The position numbers were made by a program, and so were the translations under genes. This document shows, one piece after another, positions 8,857-17,214 of a stretch of 64,000 nucleotides of DNA; the stretch's first letter is position 1; each line of letters opens with the position of its first letter. The DNA is from Chryseobacterium herbae (GTDB lineage Bacteria > Bacteroidota > Bacteroidia > Flavobacteriales > Weeksellaceae). Below the pieces are notes generated by a model. The model ran no database searches. It worked only from the letters and a program-made list of their open reading frames with translations, and was not told the DNA's origin. The stretch is from contig NZ_JAOAMU010000001.1 in NCBI RefSeq assembly GCF_025154075.1, positions 395,991 through 459,990 of the forward strand. Reading direction: 5' to 3'.

Positions 8857-10332
8857 ATGAAAATCTTATTAAAATCATTTCTACTGATTATCGTTGTTAT
8901 TTTCCCCAAAGATTATACAGCACAAAAGCGTTCTGACAGCATTGATACTTTCATCAGGCATAAAATGCAGGAATTGAAGATCCCCGGACTTCAATTGGCT
9001 ATCATCAGAAATGATAAAATTGATCAGCTCAGCAGCTATGGGATGGCCAATATTGAACATCAGATTCCAACAAAAAACAATACTGTATTTTCAATCAACT
9101 CAATGACAAAAGCATTTGTTGGGGTTGCCATTATGCAGTTACAGGAACAGGGGAAATTAAAGACAGATGATGCTATTTCCAAATACCTCACTGATATTCC
9201 CGAAAGCTGGAAGAAAATAACCTTCAAACAACTTTTAAGTAACACATCCGGTCTTCCCAATAATATTGATCAAAAAGAACAGGTTTTGGGAGAAGGTATT
9301 GAAAGTAAAAACTGGGAAATCGTTAAAACCCTTCCGATGGAGTTTTCACCTGGTGAAAAATTCAGTTATAACCAAACGGGCTATTTTATCTTAGGAAAAA
9401 TAATTACGCAGTTGAGCGGAATTCATTTCACAAAATTTATTGAAGACAATCAATTCAAACCTGCCAAGCTGCTTGTTACTCAATTTGGAGATTCCAATGA
9501 TATTATTGAAAATAGTGCAGGGGCTTATTCCACGATTATCAATAACGACGGACAATGGATCAACGACGGAAAGCTTCACAACGTTTTCGCGACTTTCCCG
9601 CTCTTTTTCCGAACAGCTACGGGAATTATATCCTCAGCGGAAGATTTAAGCAAATGGCTTCTTGCTTTACAGGAAGGAAAACTGCTTAAAGATAAAAAAA
9701 GCATCAAAGAGCTTTTCACAACCATCAAACTCAATAACGGTGATGTAGGCGGTTTTAATAAACTCACGAATGGCTATGCTCTGGGATGGCCTACCGTTAT
9801 AAGAGCTGAACACCCTGCCGTTGCCCCCGTTGGTGGCATGCGTTCTACTTTATTTGTATATCCTCAGGATCATTTGTCCATTGTGGTTTTAACCAATCTG
9901 CAGGGCTCAAATCCTGAATGGTTCATTGATGAAATTGCGGGATATTACCTACCGGATATGAAAGCTGAAAATGGTTTTGGGCTCAGTCCTCATATGAAAA
10001 TGCTGTACTTACAAACTATTGCAGACGGTTATCAAAATGTAAGTTCGGTTTACCGGAAAATCAAAAAGAAAAACAAAAGCTTCACAGTGTCTGAAGATGA
10101 GATTAATTCATGGGGTTATCAGATGATAAACCGTAATCTTAAAAATGAAGCATTGGCTGTTTTCAGATTGAATACAGAATTATTTCCCAATAGCTCCAAT
10201 GTTTTTGACAGTTATGGTGAAATATTAGATGTATTGGGACGTAAAGAAGAAGCCGTTGCAAATTATAAAAAATCATTACTACTCAATCCCGATAATACCA
10301 ATGCGGCGAATTATTTAAAGGATAAAAAATAA
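8857..10332 (+). CDS. Exported serine hydrolase, beta-lactamase fold, with TPR tail
   Basis: A 491-residue member of the class C beta-lactamase/PBP4/esterase superfamily. A signal peptide covers about residues 1-22. The nucleophile motif is SMTK (Ser82-Lys85) inside FSINSMTKAFVG. The second motif, usually YSN or YAN, reads YNQ at 171-173 inside FSYNQTGYFILG, and the third motif region reads VGGMRST instead of HTG or KTG. Residues of about 420-485 hold tetratricopeptide-like helices (ALAVFRLNTELFPNS, EEAVANYKKSLLLNPDN). The family includes peptidases, esterases and true lactamases; substrate cannot be assigned. The TPR tail suggests protein partners. The gene seems to be alone, with 42 nt before the next plus-strand gene, whose promoter box lies in that gap. 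Confidence 0.88.
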   Translation: MKILLKSFLLIIVVIFPKDYTAQKRSDSIDTFIRHKMQELKIPGLQLAIIRNDKIDQLSSYGMANIEHQIPTKNNTVFSINSMTKAFVGVAIMQLQEQGKLKTDDAISKYLTDIPESWKKITFKQLLSNTSGLPNNIDQKEQVLGEGIESKNWEIVKTLPMEFSPGEKFSYNQTGYFILGKIITQLSGIHFTKFIEDNQFKPAKLLVTQFGDSNDIIENSAGAYSTIINNDGQWINDGKLHNVFATFPLFFRTATGIISSAEDLSKWLLALQEGKLLKDKKSIKELFTTIKLNNGDVGGFNKLTNGYALGWPTVIRAEHPAVAPVGGMRSTLFVYPQDHLSIVVLTNLQGSNPEWFIDEIAGYYLPDMKAENGFGLSPHMKMLYLQTIADGYQNVSSVYRKIKKKNKSFTVSEDEINSWGYQMINRNLKNEALAVFRLNTELFPNSSNVFDSYGEILDVLGRKEEAVANYKKSLLLNPDNTNAANYLKDKK

Positions 10333-10349
10333 ATCTTCATCCATTTTCG

Positions 10350-10357
10350 TAAATTTG
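10350..10357 (+). promoter_or_regulatory. -7 promoter box
   Basis: TAAATTTG matches the TAnnTTTG consensus and ends 17 nt before the ATG at 10375. Confidence 0.5.
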
Positions 10358-10374
10358 CCCAAAGCACTTCCTTT

Positions 10375-10989
10375 ATGAGAATGATCGTCTTCGCTTCCCT
10401 GATCCTTTCCAATCTGTTTTTTGCGCAGACCACAGTTCCCGATGACTACAGGAAGATTCCGGATATTCTGGATACTACGGAATATTTGTACCCGTTTATT
10501 GTTCCGGACAAAGACTATGGTTACTGGAGAGTCCTTACCAATGACACTGATCCTGAAAAAGCAGTGATCTACGAAAGCCAGATGCCGGATTTTATGACCA
10601 TTAATGAACCTCTTCCTGAAAAAGGCTTCTTCCAGCAATGTATCGGTATCCGATGCTTTTCCTACATCCTTGCCTGTAAAAAAGAAAGATCCGTTTATTT
10701 TTCCAGTGAGAAGCAGTTAAGAGATTTCATCGGAACAGTTGATAATCTTCCGGAAGCTGTTTTATTGGCTCAAACGTATGGTTTTTCCGTAGATACGAGC
10801 AATAAAGTAAGTAGCTCATATAAAATGGAGGACAGACATATCTATCTGTATGTTTCAAAATCTAAGGGATGTCCTGAAATCCGGGAATCATATTTGATAA
10901 AGATCAACAGAAAAACTGGTAAACTGGAATCAAAAAATAACGGTATCTATTTTAAAGCTGAAAATTGTAATCAGACCGTTTCCCCGTAA
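10375..10989 (+). CDS. Exported protein, unknown function
   Basis: A 204-residue protein with a probable Sec signal peptide (residues 1-19, ending LFFAQ). The mature part is rich in aromatic residues and carries paired cysteines (Cys89, Cys94, then Cys101), suggesting disulfides in the periplasm. No family was recognised. An alternative start is the second Met at codon 3. A TAnnTTTG box in the short gap after the hydrolase gene points to its own transcript. Confidence 0.75.
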   Translation: MRMIVFASLILSNLFFAQTTVPDDYRKIPDILDTTEYLYPFIVPDKDYGYWRVLTNDTDPEKAVIYESQMPDFMTINEPLPEKGFFQQCIGIRCFSYILACKKERSVYFSSEKQLRDFIGTVDNLPEAVLLAQTYGFSVDTSNKVSSSYKMEDRHIYLYVSKSKGCPEIRESYLIKINRKTGKLESKNNGIYFKAENCNQTVSP

Positions 10990-11122
10990 AAAACAAAGAG
11001 ATCAATAGAAGTTTATCAGCTATGTTCTTATAGCAATGATAGCGACAATTTAAATCGTTATTATAAAACGCTGTGATAGTAATTTTAAAATTTCATTAAC
11101 TCAGTTTTTGTATTGCTTTCCG

Positions 11123-11130
11123 TAAATTTG
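11123..11130 (+). promoter_or_regulatory. -7 promoter box of the alcohol dehydrogenase gene
   Basis: TAAATTTG matches TAnnTTTG exactly and ends 20 nt before the ATG at 11151. A TTTG is present upstream at 11107 but the 12-nt spacing is too short for a standard -33 box. Confidence 0.5.
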
Positions 11131-11150
11131 AATCCAATAAATTTAGAACA

Positions 11151-12314
11151 ATGCTTAATTTCGAGTTTAAAAATCCAACAAAAATACTTTTCGGAAAAGG
11201 TGAAATCGCCAAGATCTCCCGTGAAGTTCCGAAAGATGCCAAAATATTAATGATCTACGGAGGCGGAAGCATCAAAAACAATGGTGTTTACGATCAGGTA
11301 AAAGAAGCTCTGAAGGATCATGATCTGTACGAATTCGGTGGTGTTCCCGCCAATCCTGAATACGAAGTACTGATCAATGCTTTAAGTGTTATCAAAGAAA
11401 AAAAGATCAACTATCTTCTTGCTGTGGGTGGAGGATCTGTCATCGACGGAACTAAATTCCTTTCAGCAGCAGCCAACTATGACGGCGAGCCCTGGGATAT
11501 CCTTAGAAATTCGGTGAGAACTTTTGAAGGGGAAGGAATGCCATTCGGAAGTATTCTGACATTGCCGGCAACAGGTTCTGAAATGAATTCAGGCTATGTT
11601 ATCTCAAGAAGGGAAACCAACGAGAAACTATCTTCAGGAGGTCCCGGTCTTTTCCCTCAGTTTTCAGTATTAGATCCGGAAGTAATCAGAACAATTCCTA
11701 AGAACCAGATCGTGAACGGGATCACAGATGCTTATACTCACGTTTTGGAACAGTATATGACTGCTCCATCTTCCGCAGATCTTCAGGAAAGAATCGCTGA
11801 AAGTATCCTCATCAGCCTTCAGGAAACCGCTCCTAAAGTACTGAAAGGTGATTTTGATTATAATGCGGCCGGAAACTTTATGTGGTGCTGTACAATGGCT
11901 CTGAATGGACTGATCCAGAAAGGAGTAATCACAGACTGGGCGGTGCACGCCATGGGACATGAACTGACTGCTTATTTCGGAATCGACCACGCAAGAACTT
12001 TAGCCGTGATTGCGCCTTCCCACTACCGTTATAATTTTGAAACAAAGAAAGGAAAACTGGCTCAGTACGCTGAAAGAGTCTGGGGAATCAAAGAAGGAAC
12101 ACTGGAAGAAAAAGCTGAACTGGGAATTAAAAAAATGGAGGAATTCTTCCACAGCCTGGATATCAAAACCAAACTTTCCGAATATACAGAAGAATATAAA
12201 GGAACTGCTGAAAGAGTGGAAAAAGCATTTACCGACAGAAACTGGTCAGGACTTGGCGAGTACAAAAAACTGACGCCTCAGGATGCTTATAAGATTGTGG
12301 AGATGAGTTATTAG
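11151..12314 (+). CDS. Iron-containing alcohol dehydrogenase / aldehyde reductase, YqhD type
   Basis: A 387-residue group III alcohol dehydrogenase, the same length as E. coli YqhD, an NADPH-dependent reductase that detoxifies short-chain aldehydes. The nucleotide-binding motif VGGGSVIDGTK is at about 92-102. The four metal ligands of the family line up as Asp193, His197, His266 and His280 in DAYTH and HAMGHELTAYFGIDHA, one position before their YqhD counterparts. It is cytoplasmic. It is the only gene of its transcript as far as can be seen, followed by a long repeat-filled gap. The YqhD assignment is strong; the physiological substrate is inferred. Confidence 0.93.
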   Translation: MLNFEFKNPTKILFGKGEIAKISREVPKDAKILMIYGGGSIKNNGVYDQVKEALKDHDLYEFGGVPANPEYEVLINALSVIKEKKINYLLAVGGGSVIDGTKFLSAAANYDGEPWDILRNSVRTFEGEGMPFGSILTLPATGSEMNSGYVISRRETNEKLSSGGPGLFPQFSVLDPEVIRTIPKNQIVNGITDAYTHVLEQYMTAPSSADLQERIAESILISLQETAPKVLKGDFDYNAAGNFMWCCTMALNGLIQKGVITDWAVHAMGHELTAYFGIDHARTLAVIAPSHYRYNFETKKGKLAQYAERVWGIKEGTLEEKAELGIKKMEEFFHSLDIKTKLSEYTEEYKGTAERVEKAFTDRNWSGLGEYKKLTPQDAYKIVEMSY

Positions 12315-12319
12315 GGGTG

Positions 12320-12612
12320 CGGGATTCGGGATTTTGAGTTTCGGGATTCGGGGTGAGAGAGTTTGAGAGTTTGAGAGTAAATGTGTTGAAGGGTTGCCGG
12401 TTGCTTGTTTGGAGTAATTAAGTTAATGAGTTATTGTCTGACGTCTGATGTCTGATGTCTGGCATCTTGGCTCTTGATTACCGGCTCTCACAACCTAAAA
12501 CTCCCCATTCACTTGCGAAGCAAAATTGACAATTGACCTTACCAGAGACAAAAATTGTAAACTCTGACACATCCCCTGCAACCTAGCATCTGCTATCTGT
12601 TACCCATAAAAA
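12320..12612 (+). repeat. Modular intergenic repeat, long copy
   Basis: The gap 12315-12738 contains, in order, GGGATTCGGGGTGAGAG, GTTGCCGGTTGCTTG, GTAATTAAGTTAATGA, a TCTGATGTCTGATG tract, a CACTTGCGAAGCAAAATT word, and a CCTGCAACCTAGCATCTG tract. The same words in the same order are found at 52150-52431. The GCGAAGCAAAATT word recurs in reverse near 17026. No ORF or gene-like hairpin terminator was seen in it. Confidence 0.7.
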
Positions 12613-12738
12613 CCTTTCACTTTCCAAGCTTCATAATATAAAATCCTGTTATTTATAAACATTCGTTTAAAAAAGCAGGATTTCATTATAGATATTTCAA
12701 ATTTATTTATATTTTAGCATATTCTAAAATTTGTGAAA

Positions 12739-13200
12739 ATGAAAAAACAGCTACTTTTATTTGCCTTTTCTGCTTTAGCACTAACTTCCTGCAAAGATGA
12801 CAACCTCGAAGCTTATGAGTTAGAGATGATGAGCGGAGACTGGAAGGTAAGCAAAATCCAGACTATTTCCGGAAAAGACAATAAAACAGTACTTTTAACT
12901 GAAACACCTTCCGACTGTGAAGCTAAAAATACGCTACATTTCAGAAGTGACTATTACACAAGCTTCACGTATTACTCCGGAACCGGCGCTAATTGTCAGA
13001 TTAGCGGAAAAAATGAAGGACAGTTTACTTATAACGAAGAGTCTAAACTGTTGAGCATCAAAAATACCAATGATACCGAGAGATGGCACAGAGTGGAAGT
13101 CCTGACAAGCCAGGATCTGAAGCTGGCACAACTGTTCGGAGCTTACGACTACAACAACGACGGTACTGACGATCTGATCTACATTACCTACAAAAGATAA
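12739..13200 (+). CDS. Lipocalin-like lipoprotein, unknown function (paralogue of 15125)
   Basis: From the ATG at 12739 the product has 153 residues; a GTG at 12733 would add two. MKKQLLLFAFSALALTSCKDD is a type II signal with lipobox LTSC. The mature protein opens with SGDWKVSKIQTISG and has TPSDCEAKNTLHF, QFTYNEESK and an acidic DYNNDGTDD end, the pattern of small lipocalin-like beta-barrels. The gene at 15125 has the same plan (GMWKATKNRIISG, LTGCEASTTYQF, TFSYGENSN, DYDMDGVQD). A terminator follows at 13207. Ligand unknown. Confidence 0.8.
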   Translation: MKKQLLLFAFSALALTSCKDDNLEAYELEMMSGDWKVSKIQTISGKDNKTVLLTETPSDCEAKNTLHFRSDYYTSFTYYSGTGANCQISGKNEGQFTYNEESKLLSIKNTNDTERWHRVEVLTSQDLKLAQLFGAYDYNNDGTDDLIYITYKR

Positions 13201-13206
13201 ACACAG

Positions 13207-13233
13207 ACTCCCGATAAAATCGGGAGTTTTTTA
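13207..13233 (+). terminator. Rho-independent terminator
   Basis: ACTCCCGAT pairs perfectly with ATCGGGAGT around an AAA loop, followed by TTTTTT, just after the lipoprotein stop codon. Confidence 0.92.
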
Positions 13234-13266
13234 TTACTTTTATCTGATATTTTAAAATTGACTCTA

Positions 13267-13923
13267 ATGAAGAAGATTCTCTCGGTATTCCTATTGCTGT
13301 ACTTTGCCTTATCCTTTTCTCAGGATAAAAAGTCAATGTTCTGGCAGGACATTCAGAATTTCAAAAAAGCCGATCAGGAAAACACCCCGCCCAAAAACGC
13401 CATCCTGCTGATAGGAAGTTCCTCTTTTACAAAATGGATAGATGTGGCCAGCTATTTCCCTGACAAAACAATTATCAACAGAGGTTTCGGAGGTTCAAGA
13501 ATGACGGATCTTAATGATTTTGCTGATGATCTTTTAAATCCTTATCAGCCTAAACAGATCATCATCTATTGCGGCGATAATGATTTCGCAGACAACCATG
13601 ACCTGAAGGCTGAAGTAGTCGTTAACAGGTTTAAAACATTCTACAAGAAAATCCGACAAAGATTTCCGGATATTGAAGTGGATTTCATCTCCATCAAATT
13701 TTCTCCGAGCCGCGAAATTCTATGGCCGCAGATGAAAGAAACGAATGAGAAAATCGCTGCATTCATGAAAAAGGAACCTAAGGCAGAGTTCATCGATATA
13801 ACAAAAGCCATGGAAGATTCCAATGGAAAGGTAAGAAGAGATCTTTTCCTGGAAGATATGCTTCATCTGACTCCGGAAGGCTATGAAGTGTGGACGAAGG
13901 TCATGAAACCTTATATGAAATAA
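13267..13923 (+). CDS. Secreted SGNH/GDSL-family esterase
   Basis: From the ATG at 13267 it has 218 residues; a TTG at 13258 is the only longer alternative. A signal peptide covers residues 1-18 (LYFALSFSQ). All SGNH blocks are visible: Ser51 in LIGSSSF (block I), Gly76 in FGGSRM (block II), Asn105 in CGDND (block III), and Asp197/His200 in DMLH (block V). Such enzymes deacylate lipids or acetylated sugars in the periplasm or outside the cell. It is followed after 11 nt by the TPR protein gene, so the two are likely cotranscribed. Substrate unknown. Confidence 0.92.
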   Translation: MKKILSVFLLLYFALSFSQDKKSMFWQDIQNFKKADQENTPPKNAILLIGSSSFTKWIDVASYFPDKTIINRGFGGSRMTDLNDFADDLLNPYQPKQIIIYCGDNDFADNHDLKAEVVVNRFKTFYKKIRQRFPDIEVDFISIKFSPSREILWPQMKETNEKIAAFMKKEPKAEFIDITKAMEDSNGKVRRDLFLEDMLHLTPEGYEVWTKVMKPYMK

Positions 13924-13934
13924 TTTAAATAAAA

Positions 13935-14906
13935 ATGATGAAAAAAAGAATATCCATTTTAATTTCAGTCTTTGCCTGTGTATCAGTTTTCGGACAGAAA
14001 AAAGAAAGCTTTGATAAACAAAAATTGATTCAGGAGCTTTCTGATAATGCGTGTAAATGTGCAGATTCAATTACTTTATTTAACAGAGATAAAAAAGACA
14101 TTTTAAAAGATATCCATGCTTGTATTGATCAAAATGCAGGAGCACTACAGTTTGGAACATTAATAGGTAATGTTGAAACTTTAAAAGAAAATGCCCCTGT
14201 GGTCAATGGCAAAAAGGAGGTAAACCTGACCCTTAACACAGATAAAGATTCTCAACAATATATAGAAAGTTATAACGAGCTTGAGCGCTATCTGATGAAA
14301 AACTGCACAAGTATACAACATGCAACCAGAATAACAGAAACTAAATCTGAAGGACTTTCAAAAGATCCGATTGCTTTAGAATTCTATGAAAAGGCATTAG
14401 AGGCATCAAAAAAAGAAGACTGGGAGAATGCGATCAAAAACTATGAACAAGCTGTAAAAAAAGATCCTAAGTTCACTTATGCCTGGGACAATTTAGGGAT
14501 CAATTACAGAAGAACCGGGGAATATGATAAAGCTCTTGATGCGTACAAAAAATCGCTTGAAATAGATCCTAAAGGTAAAATGCCTTTGCAGAACATTCCA
14601 ATGGTTTACATTTACAAGAAAGACTTCCAAAAGGCAATTGAGGCATATTTAGCACTAGAAAAAATATATCCCGAAGATCCTGAAATGTATTACGGAATCG
14701 GTCAGGTATACCTTTCCGGTATTAAAGACAATGAAAAAGCATTGGACTATATCTGTAAAGCTTACAGAATTTATAACAATCAGAAATCTCCCTACAGGGC
14801 AGATGCAGAAACAGTGATATCATCCATCTATAAAATGATGAAGGAAAAAGGTGAAGTTGAAAAATTTAAAGAAATTTTGAAAAAAAACAATATAAATTTT
14901 CAATAA
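13935..14906 (+). CDS. Exported tetratricopeptide-repeat protein
   Basis: A 323-residue protein with a signal peptide (about 1-21, CVSVFGQ). Its N-terminal half contains a CKCADSI segment and a conserved-looking Cys at HACIDQ. Residues of about 145-300 form at least four TPR units: KEDWENAIKNYEQAVKKDP, GEYDKALDAYKKSLEIDP, KDFQKAIEAYLALEKIYP, and one more. It probably acts as a periplasmic scaffold. It starts 11 nt after the SGNH esterase, suggesting a shared transcript. The paired ATGATG leaves the first codon uncertain by one residue. Confidence 0.85.
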   Translation: MMKKRISILISVFACVSVFGQKKESFDKQKLIQELSDNACKCADSITLFNRDKKDILKDIHACIDQNAGALQFGTLIGNVETLKENAPVVNGKKEVNLTLNTDKDSQQYIESYNELERYLMKNCTSIQHATRITETKSEGLSKDPIALEFYEKALEASKKEDWENAIKNYEQAVKKDPKFTYAWDNLGINYRRTGEYDKALDAYKKSLEIDPKGKMPLQNIPMVYIYKKDFQKAIEAYLALEKIYPEDPEMYYGIGQVYLSGIKDNEKALDYICKAYRIYNNQKSPYRADAETVISSIYKMMKEKGEVEKFKEILKKNNINFQ

Positions 14907-15039
14907 ACCAAATCCAGCTTTGCTGTTTTTTGTTTTTTAAGAATACGCCATTACCAATCATTATCCCTTTTCCAGCATTTTTTAATCCGAATTCAGGTTT
15001 TTTCATTAATTTGTAGTACCAAACCCATTACAAACTGAT

Positions 15040-15105
15040 ATGAAAAGAATGATAATTGTATTCATTGCAGTTATTATTTCATGCGGTTCTGAAACAATAA
15101 AGTGA
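15040..15105 (+). CDS. Possible 21-residue lipoprotein remnant or micropeptide
   Basis: The frame MKRMIIVFIAVIISCGSETI-K ends in TGA 19 nt before the next gene's ATG. It has a basic start, a hydrophobic core and an ISC lipobox, so it would be processed to a tiny lipopeptide. It may be a decayed lipoprotein gene, a leader peptide, or chance. No Shine-Dalgarno or promoter match supports it. Confidence 0.3.
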   Translation: MKRMIIVFIAVIISCGSETIK

Positions 15106-15124
15106 AACATTGATTACAGGAACT

Positions 15125-15565
15125 ATGAAAAAATATAAGTTGACATTATGGCTGTCAGTTCTTGTCCTGACTTCCTGCCAAAAAGATGACCAGGCGGATT
15201 CTCCCGTTTTAGGAATGTGGAAAGCCACAAAAAACAGGATCATCTCGGGTAACAACAGCATGATCCTGTTACAAAATCCATTAACGGGCTGCGAGGCAAG
15301 TACTACTTACCAGTTCTGGTCCAACGGTGATTTTGAATACAGACAGTACTGCAGCACACCATCAATCCACGAAACGGGAACCTTCAGTTATGGTGAAAAC
15401 AGTAATACTATTACCTTTTATATTACTACTGATGGTAATAATCAGCTGGGATCAGAGACATTATATGCACTCACCAACACCGAAATGCAGATTATCACTG
15501 GTAAATCTGACTATGATATGGATGGCGTTCAGGATACATCAGTCACTGTGTATACCAAACAGTAA
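15125..15565 (+). CDS. Lipocalin-like lipoprotein, unknown function (paralogue of 12739)
   Basis: From the ATG at 15125 the protein has 146 residues; a TTG at 15110 is a less likely start. The signal ends in LVLTSCQKDD, a lipobox. The mature chain reads GMWKATKNRIISG, GCEASTTYQF, GTFSYGENSNTITFY and DYDMDGVQDTS, following the same plan as the lipoprotein at 12739. The two are about 2.4 kb apart and separated by the esterase and TPR genes, consistent with an old local duplication. A bidirectional terminator separates it from the convergent helicase gene. Confidence 0.8.
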   Translation: MKKYKLTLWLSVLVLTSCQKDDQADSPVLGMWKATKNRIISGNNSMILLQNPLTGCEASTTYQFWSNGDFEYRQYCSTPSIHETGTFSYGENSNTITFYITTDGNNQLGSETLYALTNTEMQIITGKSDYDMDGVQDTSVTVYTKQ

Positions 15566-15581
15566 CATACTTTATCTAAAC

Positions 15582-15610
15582 AAAAAAATCCCTGAACGGG
15601 ATTTTTTTTA
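15582..15610. terminator. Bidirectional rho-independent terminator
   Basis: AAAAAAATCCC and GGGATTTTTTT flank a TGAAC loop between the convergent lipoprotein and helicase genes, giving a U-tract on either strand. Confidence 0.85.
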
Positions 15611-15613
15611 TCT

Positions 15614-16975
15614 TTATTTCTTTTTCTTAGATTTTGATGTAGATATGGATTTCTGCTGAGCTCTGTTCGCTCCAAACTTCTTGGGTGCTTTTCTTTTTGA
15701 AGGTCCGCCCCAGTTTTCTTTTTTGTTTTTATCCTTTTTCTCGTGGAATGCTCCTCCTCCTTCATACAGTTTTACCTGTGCCGGATTTTTCATAATGATC
15801 ACATCTTCTTCGGAAGCGATCTTCTTAGGATTTATTTTTACTTCTGCAGGGAAATCAGTAAACTTAAGATCTTTGTCCATCAATAACTCAATGTCAAGAA
15901 CATAAGCTTCTTCTTTTTTAGTAACAAACGTAATTGCTTTACCGTCTTTATCTGCTCTACCCGTTCTACCTATTCTGTGAATATACTGTTCAGGAATTTC
16001 AGGGGTTTCAAAGTTGATAACGTGGGTAATATTTGAAATATCCAGACCTCTGGCCATTACGTCAGTGGTAATCAATCCTCTGACCTCTTCATTTTCAAAT
16101 CTTTTCATGGCTTTAAGCCTGTAGTTCTGAGATTTGTTTGAGTGAATCACGTCAAATTGCTCAGGGAAAAGTTCATCAATTTTAGCAAAAAGAAGATCAG
16201 AATTTTTCTTATTATTCGTGAAAATCAACACCTTGGACATTTCATCTTCATTGGTCTTCAATAAATGCTCAAGAAGGTTAATCTTTGTATTAAAGTTTTC
16301 AACTTTATAACCGGACTGCTCAATTTTTTCAAGAGGCGTTCCTGATTTTGCCAGTGAAATTTCTATCGGACTCGCAAAATATTGGTCCAGCATTTCATCT
16401 ACAGCTTCCGTCATGGTAGCCGAGAAAAGAATATTCTGTCTCTTCGGCTTCATCATTTCAAAAATATGGGTAAGCTGCGGTCTGAACCCTAAGTTTAGCA
16501 TCTCATCAAACTCATCAATGATCAGCTTTTGAACTTCTCTTAATGAAATAGCGTTGTCAATGGCAAGGTCCATTACCCTACCCGGAGTTCCTACCAGAAT
16601 ATCACATCCATTGTTAAATAACAGTTTCTGTGTATTGATATTTTTCCCTCCATATATTCCGATCACCCTTGCGGTAATATTTTCTGTAAGTTTCTCAACA
16701 ATTTCAGCTACCTGTACTACCAATTCTCTTGTAGGTACAAGGATCAAAACAGTAGGATTCCCGTTTTTGTTGTATTTCCATGTTTTAAGAACCGGCAGAA
16801 GATAAGCTAATGTTTTCCCGGTTCCGGTCTGTGCGATCCCCATTACATCTCTCCCGGAAAGTATAGGCCCAATGCTCTTTTCCTGAATAGGTGTAGGCTC
16901 GAATAATTCCAGATCCGCTAAAACATCAAGAATTTTAACCGGCAGGTCAAAATCCGCAAAAGTGAGTTTTTCCAT
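15614..16975 (-). CDS. DEAD-box ATP-dependent RNA helicase
   Basis: A 453-residue cytoplasmic RNA helicase of the RhlE/DeaD type, acting in ribosome assembly, mRNA decay or cold growth. Motifs are a Q motif (FEPTPIQEKS, about 25-34), AQTGTGKT (Lys54), PTRELV, GTPGR, IDEFDEML (motif II, Asp154-Asp157), SAT, ARGLDIS and HRIGRTGR. Motif II is DEFD, not DEAD. The C-terminus (about 400-453) is a basic, low-complexity tail ending SKSKKKK, usual for RNA binding. A perfect TATCTTTG box ends 4 nt before the ATG, implying a leaderless mRNA. Confidence 0.95.
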   Translation of the reverse strand: MEKLTFADFDLPVKILDVLADLELFEPTPIQEKSIGPILSGRDVMGIAQTGTGKTLAYLLPVLKTWKYNKNGNPTVLILVPTRELVVQVAEIVEKLTENITARVIGIYGGKNINTQKLLFNNGCDILVGTPGRVMDLAIDNAISLREVQKLIIDEFDEMLNLGFRPQLTHIFEMMKPKRQNILFSATMTEAVDEMLDQYFASPIEISLAKSGTPLEKIEQSGYKVENFNTKINLLEHLLKTNEDEMSKVLIFTNNKKNSDLLFAKIDELFPEQFDVIHSNKSQNYRLKAMKRFENEEVRGLITTDVMARGLDISNITHVINFETPEIPEQYIHRIGRTGRADKDGKAITFVTKKEEAYVLDIELLMDKDLKFTDFPAEVKINPKKIASEEDVIIMKNPAQVKLYEGGGAFHEKKDKNKKENWGGPSKRKAPKKFGANRAQQKSISTSKSKKKK

Positions 16976-16979
16976 GGTG

Positions 16980-16987
16980 CAAAGATA
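16980..16987 (-). promoter_or_regulatory. -7 box of the helicase gene, 4 nt before the ATG
   Basis: TATCTTTG on the minus strand matches TAnnTTTG and is followed by CACC and the ATG at 16975. Confidence 0.6.
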
Positions 16988-17044
16988 GGTATTTAAATTT
17001 AGAGGATTATCTTGTGTGAATGGTGAATTTTGCTTCGCAAGTGA

Positions 17045-17150
17045 ATGGTGGCTTCGAGTTCCTCAGCCACCAGATATTGCGCTCCTGATTGAATATTCCA
17101 TTGAATAAGTTGATATTCCAGATGGTGGCTGAGGAACTCGAAGCCACCAT
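17045..17150. repeat. Long inverted repeat element, copy 2
   Basis: The 28-nt arm starting ATGGTGGCTTCGAGTTC is the exact reverse complement of the arm ending CTCGAAGCCACCAT. The 50-nt spacer matches copy 1 at 8660-8762 in words such as GCTCCT, ATATTCCA and TGATATTCCA. It lies between the helicase start and the next minus-strand gene, with no ORF inside. Confidence 0.88.
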
Positions 17151-17214
17151 CACCTATAAACTCAATTTACACTAAGACTCTAAAACCCTCCGACTCTCAA
17201 ACATGCCCCGAAGC

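Noticed and set aside
15611..15614. DEFD in motif II as a sign of a dead helicase
   Set aside because: All other motifs are intact, and DExD variants with Phe are known among bacterial DEAD-box proteins.
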